Shown in pieces: positions 56,864 to 64,000 of a DNA stretch of 64,000 bases; the stretch's first letter is position 1, and each line of letters begins with the position of its first letter. A model generated the notes under the pieces. It made no database searches. It was given only the letters and a program-made list of their open reading frames with translations, and had not been told where the DNA came from. The position numbers and the translations under genes were made by a program. This DNA comes from AC-51 sp046716145 (lineage in GTDB: Bacteria; Actinomycetota; UBA4738; HRBIN12): NCBI GenBank assembly GCA_046716145.1, contig JBKJXU010000097.1, forward strand, positions 12,323 through 76,322, written 5' to 3'.

Positions 56864-57622
56864 TCAGCGTGCCGTCAGGACCTCGTGACCGTCCTCGGTG
56901 ACCGCGATCGTGTGCTCGAAGTGCGCGCTCAGTGATCCGTCGGCTGTGACCACCGTCCAGCCGTCGGCCAGGGCCATGGTCTCGTCCCCGCCGAGGGTTA
57001 GCATCGGCTCGACGGCGATCACCAGGCCCGGGCGGAGTTCGAGGCCACGCCCCGGCGGGCCCCAGTTCTGGATGAAGGGGTCCTCGTGCATCTTCCGGCC
57101 GATCCCGTGCCCGCCGTACTCCCGCACGATGCCGAGACCCGCTGCATCGGCGATGGTCTCGATGGCGTGGCCGATGTCGGAGAGCCGCGCCCCGGGCGCG
57201 ATCGTCACGATGGCGGCATCCAGCGCCTCCTGTGTGGTCGTGACAAGCCTGGCGGCATCCTCGCTGGGTGCCGACCCACCGACGAAGACCGTGACCGCGG
57301 AGTCGGCGTGGAACCTCTGCCAGATCGCCCCGAAATCGAGCGAGAGGACGTCCCCCTCGTGGAGCACCCGGTCGCGCGCGGGGATCCCATGGACGATCTC
57401 GTGGTTGACGGAGGCGCAGATGCTCGCGGGGTACGTCCCCTTATACCCCTTGAACGACGGGATGGCGCCCTCGGCCTGGATATGGGCTTCGGCGATGCGA
57501 TCGAGGTCGAGCGTCGTCCGCCCCGGCGCCACGGACTCCACGACCCGGTCGATGGTTCCCGCGACGATCCTGCCCGCTCGCCGCATCTTCGCGAGGTCAT
57601 CGGCGTTCTTGCGCACGATCAT
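56864..57622 (-). CDS. map: Methionine aminopeptidase, type I
   Basis: A 252-residue enzyme removing the initiator methionine. Metal ligands are the Asp pair in LDFGAIWQRFHADSAV, the His in GGHGIGRKMHEDP, and the Glu residues in AVEPMLTLGG and HFEHTIAVTEDG. It follows adk by 10 bases. Typical secY-adk-map order. Confidence 0.96.
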   Translation of the reverse strand: MIVRKNADDLAKMRRAGRIVAGTIDRVVESVAPGRTTLDLDRIAEAHIQAEGAIPSFKGYKGTYPASICASVNHEIVHGIPARDRVLHEGDVLSLDFGAIWQRFHADSAVTVFVGGSAPSEDAARLVTTTQEALDAAIVTIAPGARLSDIGHAIETIADAAGLGIVREYGGHGIGRKMHEDPFIQNWGPPGRGLELRPGLVIAVEPMLTLGGDETMALADGWTVVTADGSLSAHFEHTIAVTEDGHEVLTAR

Positions 57623-57632
57623 GGACGCGGCC

Positions 57633-58283
57633 TCATAGGAGATCGACGAGCGCCGACAGCATGCGTTCGGAGACCGTCGCCGCCGGCGCCTCCGCGTCCA
57701 CGTCGCGCAGGAGGTGCCGCTCGCGGTAGAAGGCCACGAGCGGCTCCGTCTCGACGCGGTACAGCGCGAGGCGCCGCTTCACCGTCAACTCGTCCTCATC
57801 GCTCCGCTTCTCGAGGGCGACGCCGTCGAAGTCGCAGACGCCGGCGGCCAGCGGCGGGCTCCACAGGGCGTGATACGTGCGCTTGCAGGACGGGCACGTC
57901 GACCGGCCCGCGATGCGGCGCACGGCGATGCCGTCGGAGATGGTGAACCGGACCGCGGCATCCAGTGGCGATCCCGCCGCCGCGAGGACGCGTTCGAGCA
58001 CCACCGCCTGTGGCACCGTCCGGGGGAACCCATCGAGGATGAACCCCTTGGATGCATCGGGCTCACGCAAGCGGTCCTCGACCATGCGCACGACCAGCCC
58101 GTCGGGGACGTACTCACCGCGATCCATGAAGGTTCGCGCCTCGATCCCGAGCGGCGTGCCTTCTTGCACGTGCTCGCGCAGGATGTCGCCCGTGGAGACC
58201 TGCGGGATGCCCAGGCGCTCGGACAATACCCGCGCCTGGGTCCCCTTGCCGGCGCCTGGAAGGCCGAAGAAGACGAACCGCAT
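57633..58283 (-). CDS. adk: Adenylate kinase
   Basis: A 216-residue enzyme balancing AMP, ADP and ATP. The P-loop is GLPGAGKGTQ, the AMP site is FILDGFPRTVPQA, and the lid holds a zinc-type CPSCKRTYHALW with a later Cys. The ATG at 58283 excludes a spurious N-terminal extension that lies within secY. It follows secY by 8 bases. Confidence 0.96.
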   Translation of the reverse strand: MRFVFFGLPGAGKGTQARVLSERLGIPQVSTGDILREHVQEGTPLGIEARTFMDRGEYVPDGLVVRMVEDRLREPDASKGFILDGFPRTVPQAVVLERVLAAAGSPLDAAVRFTISDGIAVRRIAGRSTCPSCKRTYHALWSPPLAAGVCDFDGVALEKRSDEDELTVKRRLALYRVETEPLVAFYRERHLLRDVDAEAPAATVSERMLSALVDLL

Positions 58284-58291
58284 CCGGTGCC

Positions 58292-59572
58292 CTAGCGGAG
58301 GAAGCCCTCGTAATGTCGCATCATCAGCTGCGACTCGATCTGCTTCATCGTCTCGAGCGCGACGCCGACCGCGATCAAGACCGACGTTCCACCGAACGGG
58401 AAGTCCTGACTGCCGCCCACGGCCCAGTAGGCGTACACGATCGAGGGCACGAGCGCGATCGCGGCCAGGAAGAGGGACCCAGGCAGCGTGATGCGTACCA
58501 GGATGCTGTTCAGGTAGTCCGCGGTCGGTTCGCCGGGCCGGATCCCGGGGATGAACCCTCCCTGCTTGCGCAGGTTGCCCGCGGTGCGGACGGGATCGAA
58601 CTGGATGGCCGTGTAGAAGTAGGCGAAGAACACGATCAGCCCCGCCAGGATGATCATGTACACGACGCTCCGCGGGTTCTGCAGCACGTTCGTCACGAAG
58701 TCGCGGAACCACTGCGCAGAGATGACGCTCGCAAGCAGCACCGGGAAGTAGATGATCGACGTGGCGAAGATGATCGGGATGACGCCCGCCTGGTTCACCT
58801 TCAAGGGGAGGTACGTGCTCGTGCCGCCCATCATCTTCCGGCCGACGACGCGTTTGGCGTACTGGACGGGCACCCGCCGCTGCCCCTGATCCATGAAGAC
58901 GACGGCGACGATGATGCCGACCCCGAGTAAGACGATCGCGATGAACTTGAACGTCCCTCCGGTCGAGAGGATCGCGTTCCCCTCCTGCGGAAGTCTGCTG
59001 ATCACGCTCGTGAAGATGAGCAGCGACATCCCGTTGCCGACACCCCGCTGCGTGATCAACTCGCCGAGCCACATGATGAGCGCCGTGCCGGCCGTCATCA
59101 CGAGCACGATCAAGAGCACCTTCGAGGTGGTGAAGGTGTTCGGCGGGAAGATATCCGCGCCCATCTGGCCCGAATGGAAGAGGAACACCAGCCCGGTGGA
59201 CTGCAGCAGCGCCAAGACGACGGCGACGTAGCGCGTCCATTGGTTGATCTTCTTCGTCCCGGCCTCGCCCTGCTCCTGCCACTGCGTGAGCTTGGGGATC
59301 ACCACGGTCAGCAGCTGCATGATGATCGACGAGGTGATGTAGGGCATGATCCCCAGCGAGAACACGGAGAACTGCGACAACGCCCCACCTGAGAAGAGGT
59401 TGATGAGGTCGAGGAAACCACCCTGGCCCGCGCTGTTCCGCAGCTGCGTCACATCGACCACCGGAACGGGGATGAACGACCCGAACCGGTAGAGGGCGAT
59501 GATGAACAGCGTGAAGAAGATCTTGTTGCGCAGGTCCGGGACCCGGAACGAGTTGAGGAAGGCGCGCAGCAC
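58292..59572 (-). CDS. secY: Protein translocase channel subunit SecY
   Basis: A 426-residue membrane protein with ten helices. It starts LRAFLNSFRVPDLRNKIFFTL and has the plug and pore segments (GIMPYITSSIIMQLL and VIPIIFATSIIYFP) and a typical cytoplasmic loop RRVPVQYAKRVVGRKMMGG. It forms the Sec channel with SecE and SecG. It lies after rplO. Confidence 0.96.
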   Translation of the reverse strand: MLRAFLNSFRVPDLRNKIFFTLFIIALYRFGSFIPVPVVDVTQLRNSAGQGGFLDLINLFSGGALSQFSVFSLGIMPYITSSIIMQLLTVVIPKLTQWQEQGEAGTKKINQWTRYVAVVLALLQSTGLVFLFHSGQMGADIFPPNTFTTSKVLLIVLVMTAGTALIMWLGELITQRGVGNGMSLLIFTSVISRLPQEGNAILSTGGTFKFIAIVLLGVGIIVAVVFMDQGQRRVPVQYAKRVVGRKMMGGTSTYLPLKVNQAGVIPIIFATSIIYFPVLLASVISAQWFRDFVTNVLQNPRSVVYMIILAGLIVFFAYFYTAIQFDPVRTAGNLRKQGGFIPGIRPGEPTADYLNSILVRITLPGSLFLAAIALVPSIVYAYWAVGGSQDFPFGGTSVLIAVGVALETMKQIESQLMMRHYEGFLR

Positions 59573-59592
59573 GGTTCGCTAAGCCTACCCGC

Positions 59593-60027
59593 TCATGTGA
59601 TCAGGTCGGCCGAGCCGCCGGCGGCCTCGATCTTCGCCTTCGCGGCCGCCGAGAAGGCGTGCGCACGAACGGTCAGCGCCTTGGAGAGGTCGCCACGAGC
59701 GAGCACCTTGACCTTCATCCCCTTGTGGGCGAGCCCGTGGTCGTACAGGGCCCCGGGCGTGACCTCACCGTCGAAGTACTGATCGAGGACCCCGACGTTC
59801 ACGGGGGCGTATTCGACGCGGTTCGGGTTGGTGAAACCCTTGAGTTTGGGGGTCCGCCGCTGCAGCGGCATCTGCCCACCTTCGAAGCCGGCCCGGACGT
59901 TCTTGCGGGCTCCCGTGCCCTTCGTACCCCTCCCGGCCGTCTTCCCACGCGCTCCCGCACGGCCGCGACCGACACGTACCTTGTCCTTCGTGGCTCCCTC
60001 GGCGGGGCGCAGGTGATGCAGCTTCAC
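59593..60027 (-). CDS. rplO: Large ribosomal subunit protein uL15
   Basis: A 144-residue L15. It has KLHHLRPAEGATKDKVRVGRG, GRGTKGTGARKNVRAGFEGG and RTPKLKGFTNPNRVEYAPVN, all typical. GTG start at 60027, one base after the rpmD stop. Precedes secY, standard order. Confidence 0.95.
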   Translation of the reverse strand: MKLHHLRPAEGATKDKVRVGRGRAGARGKTAGRGTKGTGARKNVRAGFEGGQMPLQRRTPKLKGFTNPNRVEYAPVNVGVLDQYFDGEVTPGALYDHGLAHKGMKVKVLARGDLSKALTVRAHAFSAAAKAKIEAAGGSADLIT

Positions 60028-60028
60028 G

Positions 60029-60211
60029 TCAGTCCACCTCTTCCACGCGCACCAGGTGACGCACCTTGGAGATCATGCCGCGGATCTCGGGGCGGTCGGC
60101 CTTGATCACGCTGTCGTTGATCCGGTGCAGACCGAGTCGGCGGACCGTGTCCTTCTGGTCCTTCGGCCGGTCGATCACCGACCGCGTCTGCGTGACCTTG
60201 AGCTGGGTCAC
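60029..60211 (-). CDS. rpmD: Large ribosomal subunit protein uL30
   Basis: A 60-residue L30. The sequence LKVTQTRSVIDRPKDQKDTVRRLGLHRINDSV is canonical. It starts at GTG 60211, which overlaps the rpsE stop as GTGA; an extended open frame upstream lies inside rpsE. Short length is normal. Confidence 0.95.
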   Translation of the reverse strand: MTQLKVTQTRSVIDRPKDQKDTVRRLGLHRINDSVIKADRPEIRGMISKVRHLVRVEEVD

Positions 60212-60846
60212 CGGCGGCCTCCGCGGGCGGGGGCGGGAGCACCGTCGGGCTCGGCGAGTCCGTACTGCTCCTGGAGCGCCTGCGCTCGGGCGGCCGTCAA
60301 CCGGGCATCGGCCGCGGCGATGGCCTCGATCATCGGCCTGGGGGCGACCTGGTGCTCTTCGAGGCCGCGGAGCCGGGCGATATCCGCCGGACGGCGGAGC
60401 CCCTGGAGCCCCGCGACGGCGGCCTTCAAGATGTTGATCTTGTTCGATGAGCCCATCGACTTGGACAGGATGTCCTTGATGCCGGCGCACTCCACGAGCG
60501 CGCGGACGGGCCCACCGGCGATGACGCCCGTCCCGGGCGCGGCAGGCTTGAGTAACACGACCCCCGCCCCCGCTTCACCGGTGATCTCGTGCGGGATCGT
60601 GGTGCCCATCATCGGGACATCGAACATCTTGCGCCTGGCTTCCTCGACGCCCTTCGCGATCGCGGCAGGCACTTCCTTCGCCTTGCCGTAGCCGAAGCCG
60701 ACACGGCCGGCGCCGTCGCCGACGACGACGAGCGCGGCGAACGAGAACCGCCGTCCGCCCTTGACCACCTTGGCCACACGGTTGATCGAGATCACCCGTT
60801 CCTCGAACGGGCTCTTGTCTTCGTTCCTGGCGTCGTAGCGTCGCAT
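60208..60846 (-). CDS. rpsE: Small ribosomal subunit protein uS5
   Basis: A 212-residue S5. FEERVISINRVAKVVKGGRRFSF and GYGKAKEVPAAIAKGVEEARR are conserved, and PAAPGTGVIAGGPVRAL matches the second domain. The C-terminal end is extended (about 30-40 residues, rich in Ala and Gly) beyond common S5. Its start shares one base with the rplR stop (TGATG). Confidence 0.95.
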   Translation of the reverse strand: MRRYDARNEDKSPFEERVISINRVAKVVKGGRRFSFAALVVVGDGAGRVGFGYGKAKEVPAAIAKGVEEARRKMFDVPMMGTTIPHEITGEAGAGVVLLKPAAPGTGVIAGGPVRALVECAGIKDILSKSMGSSNKINILKAAVAGLQGLRRPADIARLRGLEEHQVAPRPMIEAIAAADARLTAARAQALQEQYGLAEPDGAPAPARGGRR

Positions 60847-61190
60847 CAGATCTGCAGTCCTCCCTCACGCGCACCGTCGGCGACCGCGGCGACGCGTCCG
60901 TGGTACTGACGCCCCCCGCGGTCGAACACGACGCGCTCGATGCCGGCGTCCTTCGCTCGGCTCGCGATCAACCCGCCCACTGCTTTGGCTCTTTCGATCG
61001 GCGAGGAACCCTGCACCTCGGTATCGGAGGCTGCGGCGAGCGTCACGGCCGCGACATCGTCGATCAGCTGCGCGTACACGTGGCGGCTCGACCGGAACAC
61101 GGCCAGCCGGGGACGACCCGGAGAGCCGCTGACCTTCTTGCGCACGCGGGCGTGCCTGCGGATACGACCTGCGGTCTTCGCGTCCATCAC
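60846..61190 (-). CDS. rplR: Large ribosomal subunit protein uL18
   Basis: A 114-residue L18, binding 5S rRNA. RRHARVRKKVSGSPGRPRLAVF and IERVVFDRGGRQYHGRVAAVADGAREGGL are standard. The GTG at 61190 overlaps the rplF stop (GTGA). An in-frame ATG follows directly and is the alternative start. Confidence 0.95.
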   Translation of the reverse strand: MMDAKTAGRIRRHARVRKKVSGSPGRPRLAVFRSSRHVYAQLIDDVAAVTLAAASDTEVQGSSPIERAKAVGGLIASRAKDAGIERVVFDRGGRQYHGRVAAVADGAREGGLQI

Positions 61191-61735
61191 GCAGCACCCT
61201 TCGCGGCCTTGCCGGCCTTCTTCCGCACGACCTCGTTCTCGTACCGGATCCCCTTGCCCTTGTACGGCTCCGGCTTGCGGATCTTCCGGATGTTGGCTGC
61301 GATCTCGCCGACCTGCGCCTTATCGTTGCCGCGCACCACGATCGACGTGGGGGTAGGTACCTCGAACTCGATCCCCTCGGGCTGGGTCACCATCACCGGA
61401 TGGGAGTAGCCCGCCTGGATCTCGATGTCCTTACCCTTGAGGGCGGCGCGATACCCGACACCGACGATCGAGAGCCGCTTCTCGAAGCCCTGCGTCACGC
61501 CGGCCACCATGTTCGCCACCAGCGTCCGCGACAATCCGTGCAGCCCGCGGTTGAACCCCTCGTCGTCCGGCCGCTCAACACGGAGCACGCCGTCTTCCTG
61601 CACCACCCGCATGTTCGCGTGCAGCGTCAGGCTGAGGGTCCCACGGGGACCCTTCACCGTGACGAGGTTCCCCTCGCCGATCTGCACCTCGACCCCGCTC
61701 GGGATCTCGATGGGCTGTTTGCCGATCCGACTCAT
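61187..61735 (-). CDS. rplF: Large ribosomal subunit protein uL6
   Basis: A 182-residue L6. It has SRIGKQPIEIPSGVEV, VKGPRGTLSLTLH, GVTQGFEKRLSIVGVGYRA and the late RKPEPYKGKGIRYENE, all classic. It lies 4 bases after rpsH, in the usual order. Confidence 0.96.
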   Translation of the reverse strand: MSRIGKQPIEIPSGVEVQIGEGNLVTVKGPRGTLSLTLHANMRVVQEDGVLRVERPDDEGFNRGLHGLSRTLVANMVAGVTQGFEKRLSIVGVGYRAALKGKDIEIQAGYSHPVMVTQPEGIEFEVPTPTSIVVRGNDKAQVGEIAANIRKIRKPEPYKGKGIRYENEVVRKKAGKAAKGAA

Positions 61736-61739
61736 CTCA

Positions 61740-62162
61740 TCACCACACGTAGGCCAAGATCTCGCCGCCGATGCCGTTGCGGGCGGCCTCTTTGTCCGTC
61801 ATCACACCGCGGGACGTGCTCACGATCGCGATCCCGAGCCCGCCCATCACGCGCGGCAGCTCCTGTCGTCCACGGTAGAGCCGCCTGCCGGGTGTCGACA
61901 CCCTGCGGATGCCACTGATCGTGCGCTGTCGGCGCGGCCCGTACTTCAGCCGAACGCGGAACGCCTGATGCACGCCCTCGCCTTCCTGCTCGAAACCCGC
62001 CACGTAGCCCTCGCGGGTCAGCACGTCCAAGACCGCCCGCGACGTCTTCGAGACCGGCGCGATCAGCTCGTCCTTGTACGCCAGGTTCGCGTTGCGGATA
62101 CGGGTCAGGAGGTCCGCGACCGGGTCCGACAGGTTCGACGAGAACGTCCTCGTGGTCACCAT
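61740..62162 (-). CDS. rpsH: Small ribosomal subunit protein uS8
   Basis: A 140-residue S8. DPVADLLTRIRNANLAYKDE and the C-terminal LPRVMGGLGIAIVSTSRGVMTD are conserved. The ATG at 62162 overlaps rpsN by 7 bases; the GTG three bases later would give a clean GTGA overlap and may be the real start. Confidence 0.95.
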   Translation of the reverse strand: MVTTRTFSSNLSDPVADLLTRIRNANLAYKDELIAPVSKTSRAVLDVLTREGYVAGFEQEGEGVHQAFRVRLKYGPRRQRTISGIRRVSTPGRRLYRGRQELPRVMGGLGIAIVSTSRGVMTDKEAARNGIGGEILAYVW

Positions 62163-62341
62163 GACGCTTTCGTCACCCCCGGCAGTTCACCCAGGTGCGC
62201 GAGCTCGCGGAAACACACCCGGCACAGCAGGAACTTCTTGAGGACCGCTCGCGGGCGTCCGCAGCGCCGGCACCGCGTGTACGCGCGGACCCGGAACTTC
62301 GGCTTCGCCTGCTGCTTGTTGATGAGAGCCTTCTTCGCCAC
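62156..62341 (-). CDS. rpsN: Small ribosomal subunit protein uS14, zinc-binding type
   Basis: A 61-residue type Z S14. The zinc ligands are Cys24 and Cys27 (TRCRRCGRP) and Cys40 and Cys43 (LLCRVCFREL). The compact form is normal in the spc operon of actinobacteria. It lies between rplE and rpsH. Confidence 0.96.
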   Translation of the reverse strand: MAKKALINKQQAKPKFRVRAYTRCRRCGRPRAVLKKFLLCRVCFRELAHLGELPGVTKASW

Positions 62342-62353
62342 GTCGTCGTCCTC

Positions 62354-62926
62354 TCAGTTCGCCTCTGCCCGCTCGATCGCCAGGGGGAACCCGGCGGCGA
62401 GCAGGAGGGCGCGTCCCTCGTCATCGGAGCGAGCGGTCGTCACGATCGTGATGTCCATGCCCCGAACCTTCAGCACCTTGTCGTAGTCGATCTCCGGGAA
62501 GACCAGCTGCTCGGTCAACCCGAACGTGTAGTTACCCCGCCCGTCGAACGCGTTCGCCTCGAGGCCACGGAAGTCCCGGATGCGCGGCAACGCAAGGGAG
62601 ATGAGGCGGTCGAGGAACTCCCACATGCGATCGCCGCGAAGCGTCACCTTCGCGCCGATCGGCGTCCCCTCGCGGAGCTTGAACCCCGCGATCGACTTCC
62701 GTGCGCGCGTGATGATGGGCTTCTGGCCCGTGATGATGGTGAGATCCTCGACGGCCGCGTCCAAGAGCCGTCCGTCCTTCATGGAATCACCGACGCCCAT
62801 GTTGACGACGACCTTGTCGAATCGCGGCACCTGCATGACGTTGGTAAGACCCAGCTGCTCCTTGAGCGCCGGGACCAACTCGTCGCGGAAACGAACCTTC
62901 AACCGGGGCGTGTAGGTATCAGCCAT
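62354..62926 (-). CDS. rplE: Large ribosomal subunit protein uL5
   Basis: A 190-residue L5, contacting 5S rRNA. PRFDKVVVNMGVGDSMKD, ITGQKPIITRARKSIAGFKLREG and GNYTFGLTEQLVFPEIDYDK are canonical. The start overlaps the rplX stop by 8 bases (ATGGCTGA). It precedes rpsN. Confidence 0.96.
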   Translation of the reverse strand: MADTYTPRLKVRFRDELVPALKEQLGLTNVMQVPRFDKVVVNMGVGDSMKDGRLLDAAVEDLTIITGQKPIITRARKSIAGFKLREGTPIGAKVTLRGDRMWEFLDRLISLALPRIRDFRGLEANAFDGRGNYTFGLTEQLVFPEIDYDKVLKVRGMDITIVTTARSDDEGRALLLAAGFPLAIERAEAN

Positions 62927-63263
62927 CTTGAAGGTCCGCCTCGCATCGGCGACAGATCCGGGATTTCACGCCGTCCTCGTCGGTGCGGTGGCCGACTCGC
63001 GTCGGCCTGCTGCAGGACCTGCACACGACCTGGACGTTCGAGATGTCGATGAACGTCTCCACCTCGATGATGCCCCCCTGTTGGAGCTGGGTGCCCGCAG
63101 ACGTGCGGCGGCCCGCCGTGCGCTGGTGCTTCTTCGCGAGCGCGACACCGTCCACCATGACGCGGCGGTCCTCGGGCGACACGCGTACGACCCGGCCTTC
63201 CTTGCCGCGGTCCTTCCCGGCGATCACGCGCACGGTGTCGTCCTTCTTGATATCGATCCCCAT
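62919..63263 (-). CDS. rplX: Large ribosomal subunit protein uL24
   Basis: A 114-residue L24. The KOW segment is DDTVRVIAGKDRGKEGRVVRV. The C-terminal region has a Cys-rich zinc-finger-like pattern (CRSCSRPTRVGHR and ICRRCEADL), with two CxxC pairs, as in many bacterial L24 proteins. It lies 3 bases after rplN. Confidence 0.95.
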   Translation of the reverse strand: MGIDIKKDDTVRVIAGKDRGKEGRVVRVSPEDRRVMVDGVALAKKHQRTAGRRTSAGTQLQQGGIIEVETFIDISNVQVVCRSCSRPTRVGHRTDEDGVKSRICRRCEADLQDG

Positions 63264-63266
63264 GAC

Positions 63267-63638
63267 TCAGAGCACCTCCGGCGCGAGCGAGATGATCTTC
63301 ATGAACTTCTTCTCCCGCAACTCACGCGCGACCGGTCCGAAGATGCGTGTGCCACGAGGATTCTTCGCATCACCGGTCAGCAGGACGACGGCGTTGTCGT
63401 CGAAACGGATGTACGACCCGTCGGGGCGACGCCGCTCCTTGGCCGTACGGACCACGACGGCCTTCACGACTTCGCCCTTCTTGATGCCGCCGCCGGGCAG
63501 GGCGTCCTTGACCGTCGCGACGATCACGTCGCCGACCGCCGCGTACCGGCGCGCGGAGCCCCCGAGCACACGGATGCACAAGACTTCCTTGGCGCCCGTG
63601 TTGTCGGCGACCTTGCAGCGCGATTCCTGCTGGATCAC
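63267..63638 (-). CDS. rplN: Large ribosomal subunit protein uL14
   Basis: A 123-residue L14. MIQQESRCKVADNTGAKEVLCIRVLGG is canonical, and the ending RELREKKFMKIISLAPEVL is standard. The ATG overlaps the rpsQ stop (ATGA-type). Normal length. Confidence 0.96.
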   Translation of the reverse strand: MIQQESRCKVADNTGAKEVLCIRVLGGSARRYAAVGDVIVATVKDALPGGGIKKGEVVKAVVVRTAKERRRPDGSYIRFDDNAVVLLTGDAKNPRGTRIFGPVARELREKKFMKIISLAPEVL

Positions 63639-63913
63639 TTCGCTCGCTCCACGATCTCGACGACGCGCCAGCGCTTGGACTTCGAGAGCGGCCGCGTTTC
63701 CATGACCCGCACGGTGTCGCCCTCGTGCGCGTCGTTCTGCTCATCGTGCGCCGCGAGCTTGGACGAGCGGCGCACCGTCTTGTCGTAGCGAGGGTGGCGC
63801 ATCTGGCGGTCGATCCTGACCAACACGGTCTGGTCCATCTTGTCGGACACGACCACGCCCGTGCGGACCTTCCGCCGGCCGCGCTCGGCGGCGGTTCCGG
63901 TCGTCGCGGTCAA
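63635..63913 (-). CDS. rpsQ: Small ribosomal subunit protein uS17
   Basis: A 92-residue S17. RTGVVVSDKMDQTVLVRIDRQ and YDKTVRRSSKLAAHDEQND are characteristic. The start is TTG 63913, with GGAGG four bases ahead; the ribosome-binding site lies in the 53 bases after rpmC. It has a short extra N-terminal segment (TATTGTAAERGRRK). A TGA in the upstream frame overlaps this TTG. Confidence 0.93.
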   Translation of the reverse strand: MTATTGTAAERGRRKVRTGVVVSDKMDQTVLVRIDRQMRHPRYDKTVRRSSKLAAHDEQNDAHEGDTVRVMETRPLSKSKRWRVVEIVERAK

Positions 63914-63966
63914 GACACCTCCACGGTGGCCCCGGCGAGGGCAACGAGCTCCTTCTCGATCTCGCG

Positions 63967-64000
63967 TTAGCGCAGGACCGTGGCGATCCTCGCCACGTCG
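63967..64000 (-). CDS. rpmC: Large ribosomal subunit protein uL29, 3' end only
   Basis: Only the last ten codons are present; the gene continues beyond the right edge. They read DVARIATVLR and end in TAA at 63969-63967, which matches the usual C-terminal region of L29. The same frame stays open after the stop with REIEKELVALAGATVEVS and ends with TGA overlapping the rpsQ TTG. L29 consensus continues with an acid or amide then Arg-Glu at that place, so the TAA looks like a nonsense change in an originally longer tail. Confidence 0.75.
   Translation of the reverse strand, partial: DVARIATVLR

Noticed and set aside
1..64000. CRISPR arrays, tRNA or rRNA genes
   Set aside because: No regularly spaced repeats and no recognisable cloverleaf or rRNA sequence were found on reading; a dedicated tRNA scan was not possible.

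Overview
The window is a dense, GC-rich bacterial chromosome segment, most likely from an Actinomycetota lineage. The main reason is gene order. Reading the minus strand from the right end, an spc/alpha ribosomal block (rpmC to rplQ, with secY, adk, map, infA and rpoA) leads through truA to rplM-rpsI, glmM-glmS, acpS-nnr-alr, the t6A genes tsaE-tsaB-rimI-tsaD, then groES-groEL and guaB3/guaA. That backbone is typical of actinobacteria. GTG starts, 4-nt ATGA/GTGA overlaps and a CIRCE element in front of groES fit as well. I cannot name a genus. No tRNA, rRNA, CRISPR array or insertion sequence was recognised, and no gene-free stretch exceeds 300 bases.

Left part (1-16 kb). The window opens inside a small toxin-antitoxin-like pair with a strong operator palindrome. 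Two exported proteins follow, one a matrixin-type zinc protease with a possible frameshift behind it. Next come guaA, a vapBC module with its operator, guaB3, a frameshifted DinB-like gene and a GMC oxidoreductase. This resembles the guaB3-choD-vapBC-guaA neighbourhood of mycobacteria. A phosphodiesterase of the alkaline-phosphatase superfamily is translationally coupled to the APS kinase gene cysC. Leucine-type dehydrogenase, two exported proteins and groEL/groES complete this part.

Middle part (16-38 kb). Between groES and tsaD, which are often close in actinobacteria, lies a surface-polysaccharide locus. It holds an initiating polyprenyl-phosphate sugar transferase, GT4 and GT2 glycosyltransferases, a Wzx-like flippase, a Wzy-like polymerase/ligase, two Wzz-like proteins, a polysaccharide deacetylase and a CelD-type acyltransferase. 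It also holds two ATP-grasp enzymes, three sulfotransferases and two further phosphodiesterases. With cysC on the other side of groEL this suggests a sulfated and otherwise decorated exopolysaccharide or glycolipid. This is the most interesting system in the window. An FAD oxidoreductase/cupin pair and a sugar-nucleotide epimerase close the locus.

Right part (38-64 kb). This is housekeeping: t6A synthesis, uracil-DNA glycosylase, peptidoglycan and amino-sugar precursors, CoA-carrier activation and the ribosomal operons. Arsenic genes (arsC, arsR and a frameshift-ridden arsM) and a blue-copper-like lipoprotein flank rplM-rpsI. Several genes carry single-base lesions (DinB-like, arsM three times, a possible one after the matrixin gene, and an in-frame stop near the end of rpmC). 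These are either real decay or assembly errors, and raw reads would decide.
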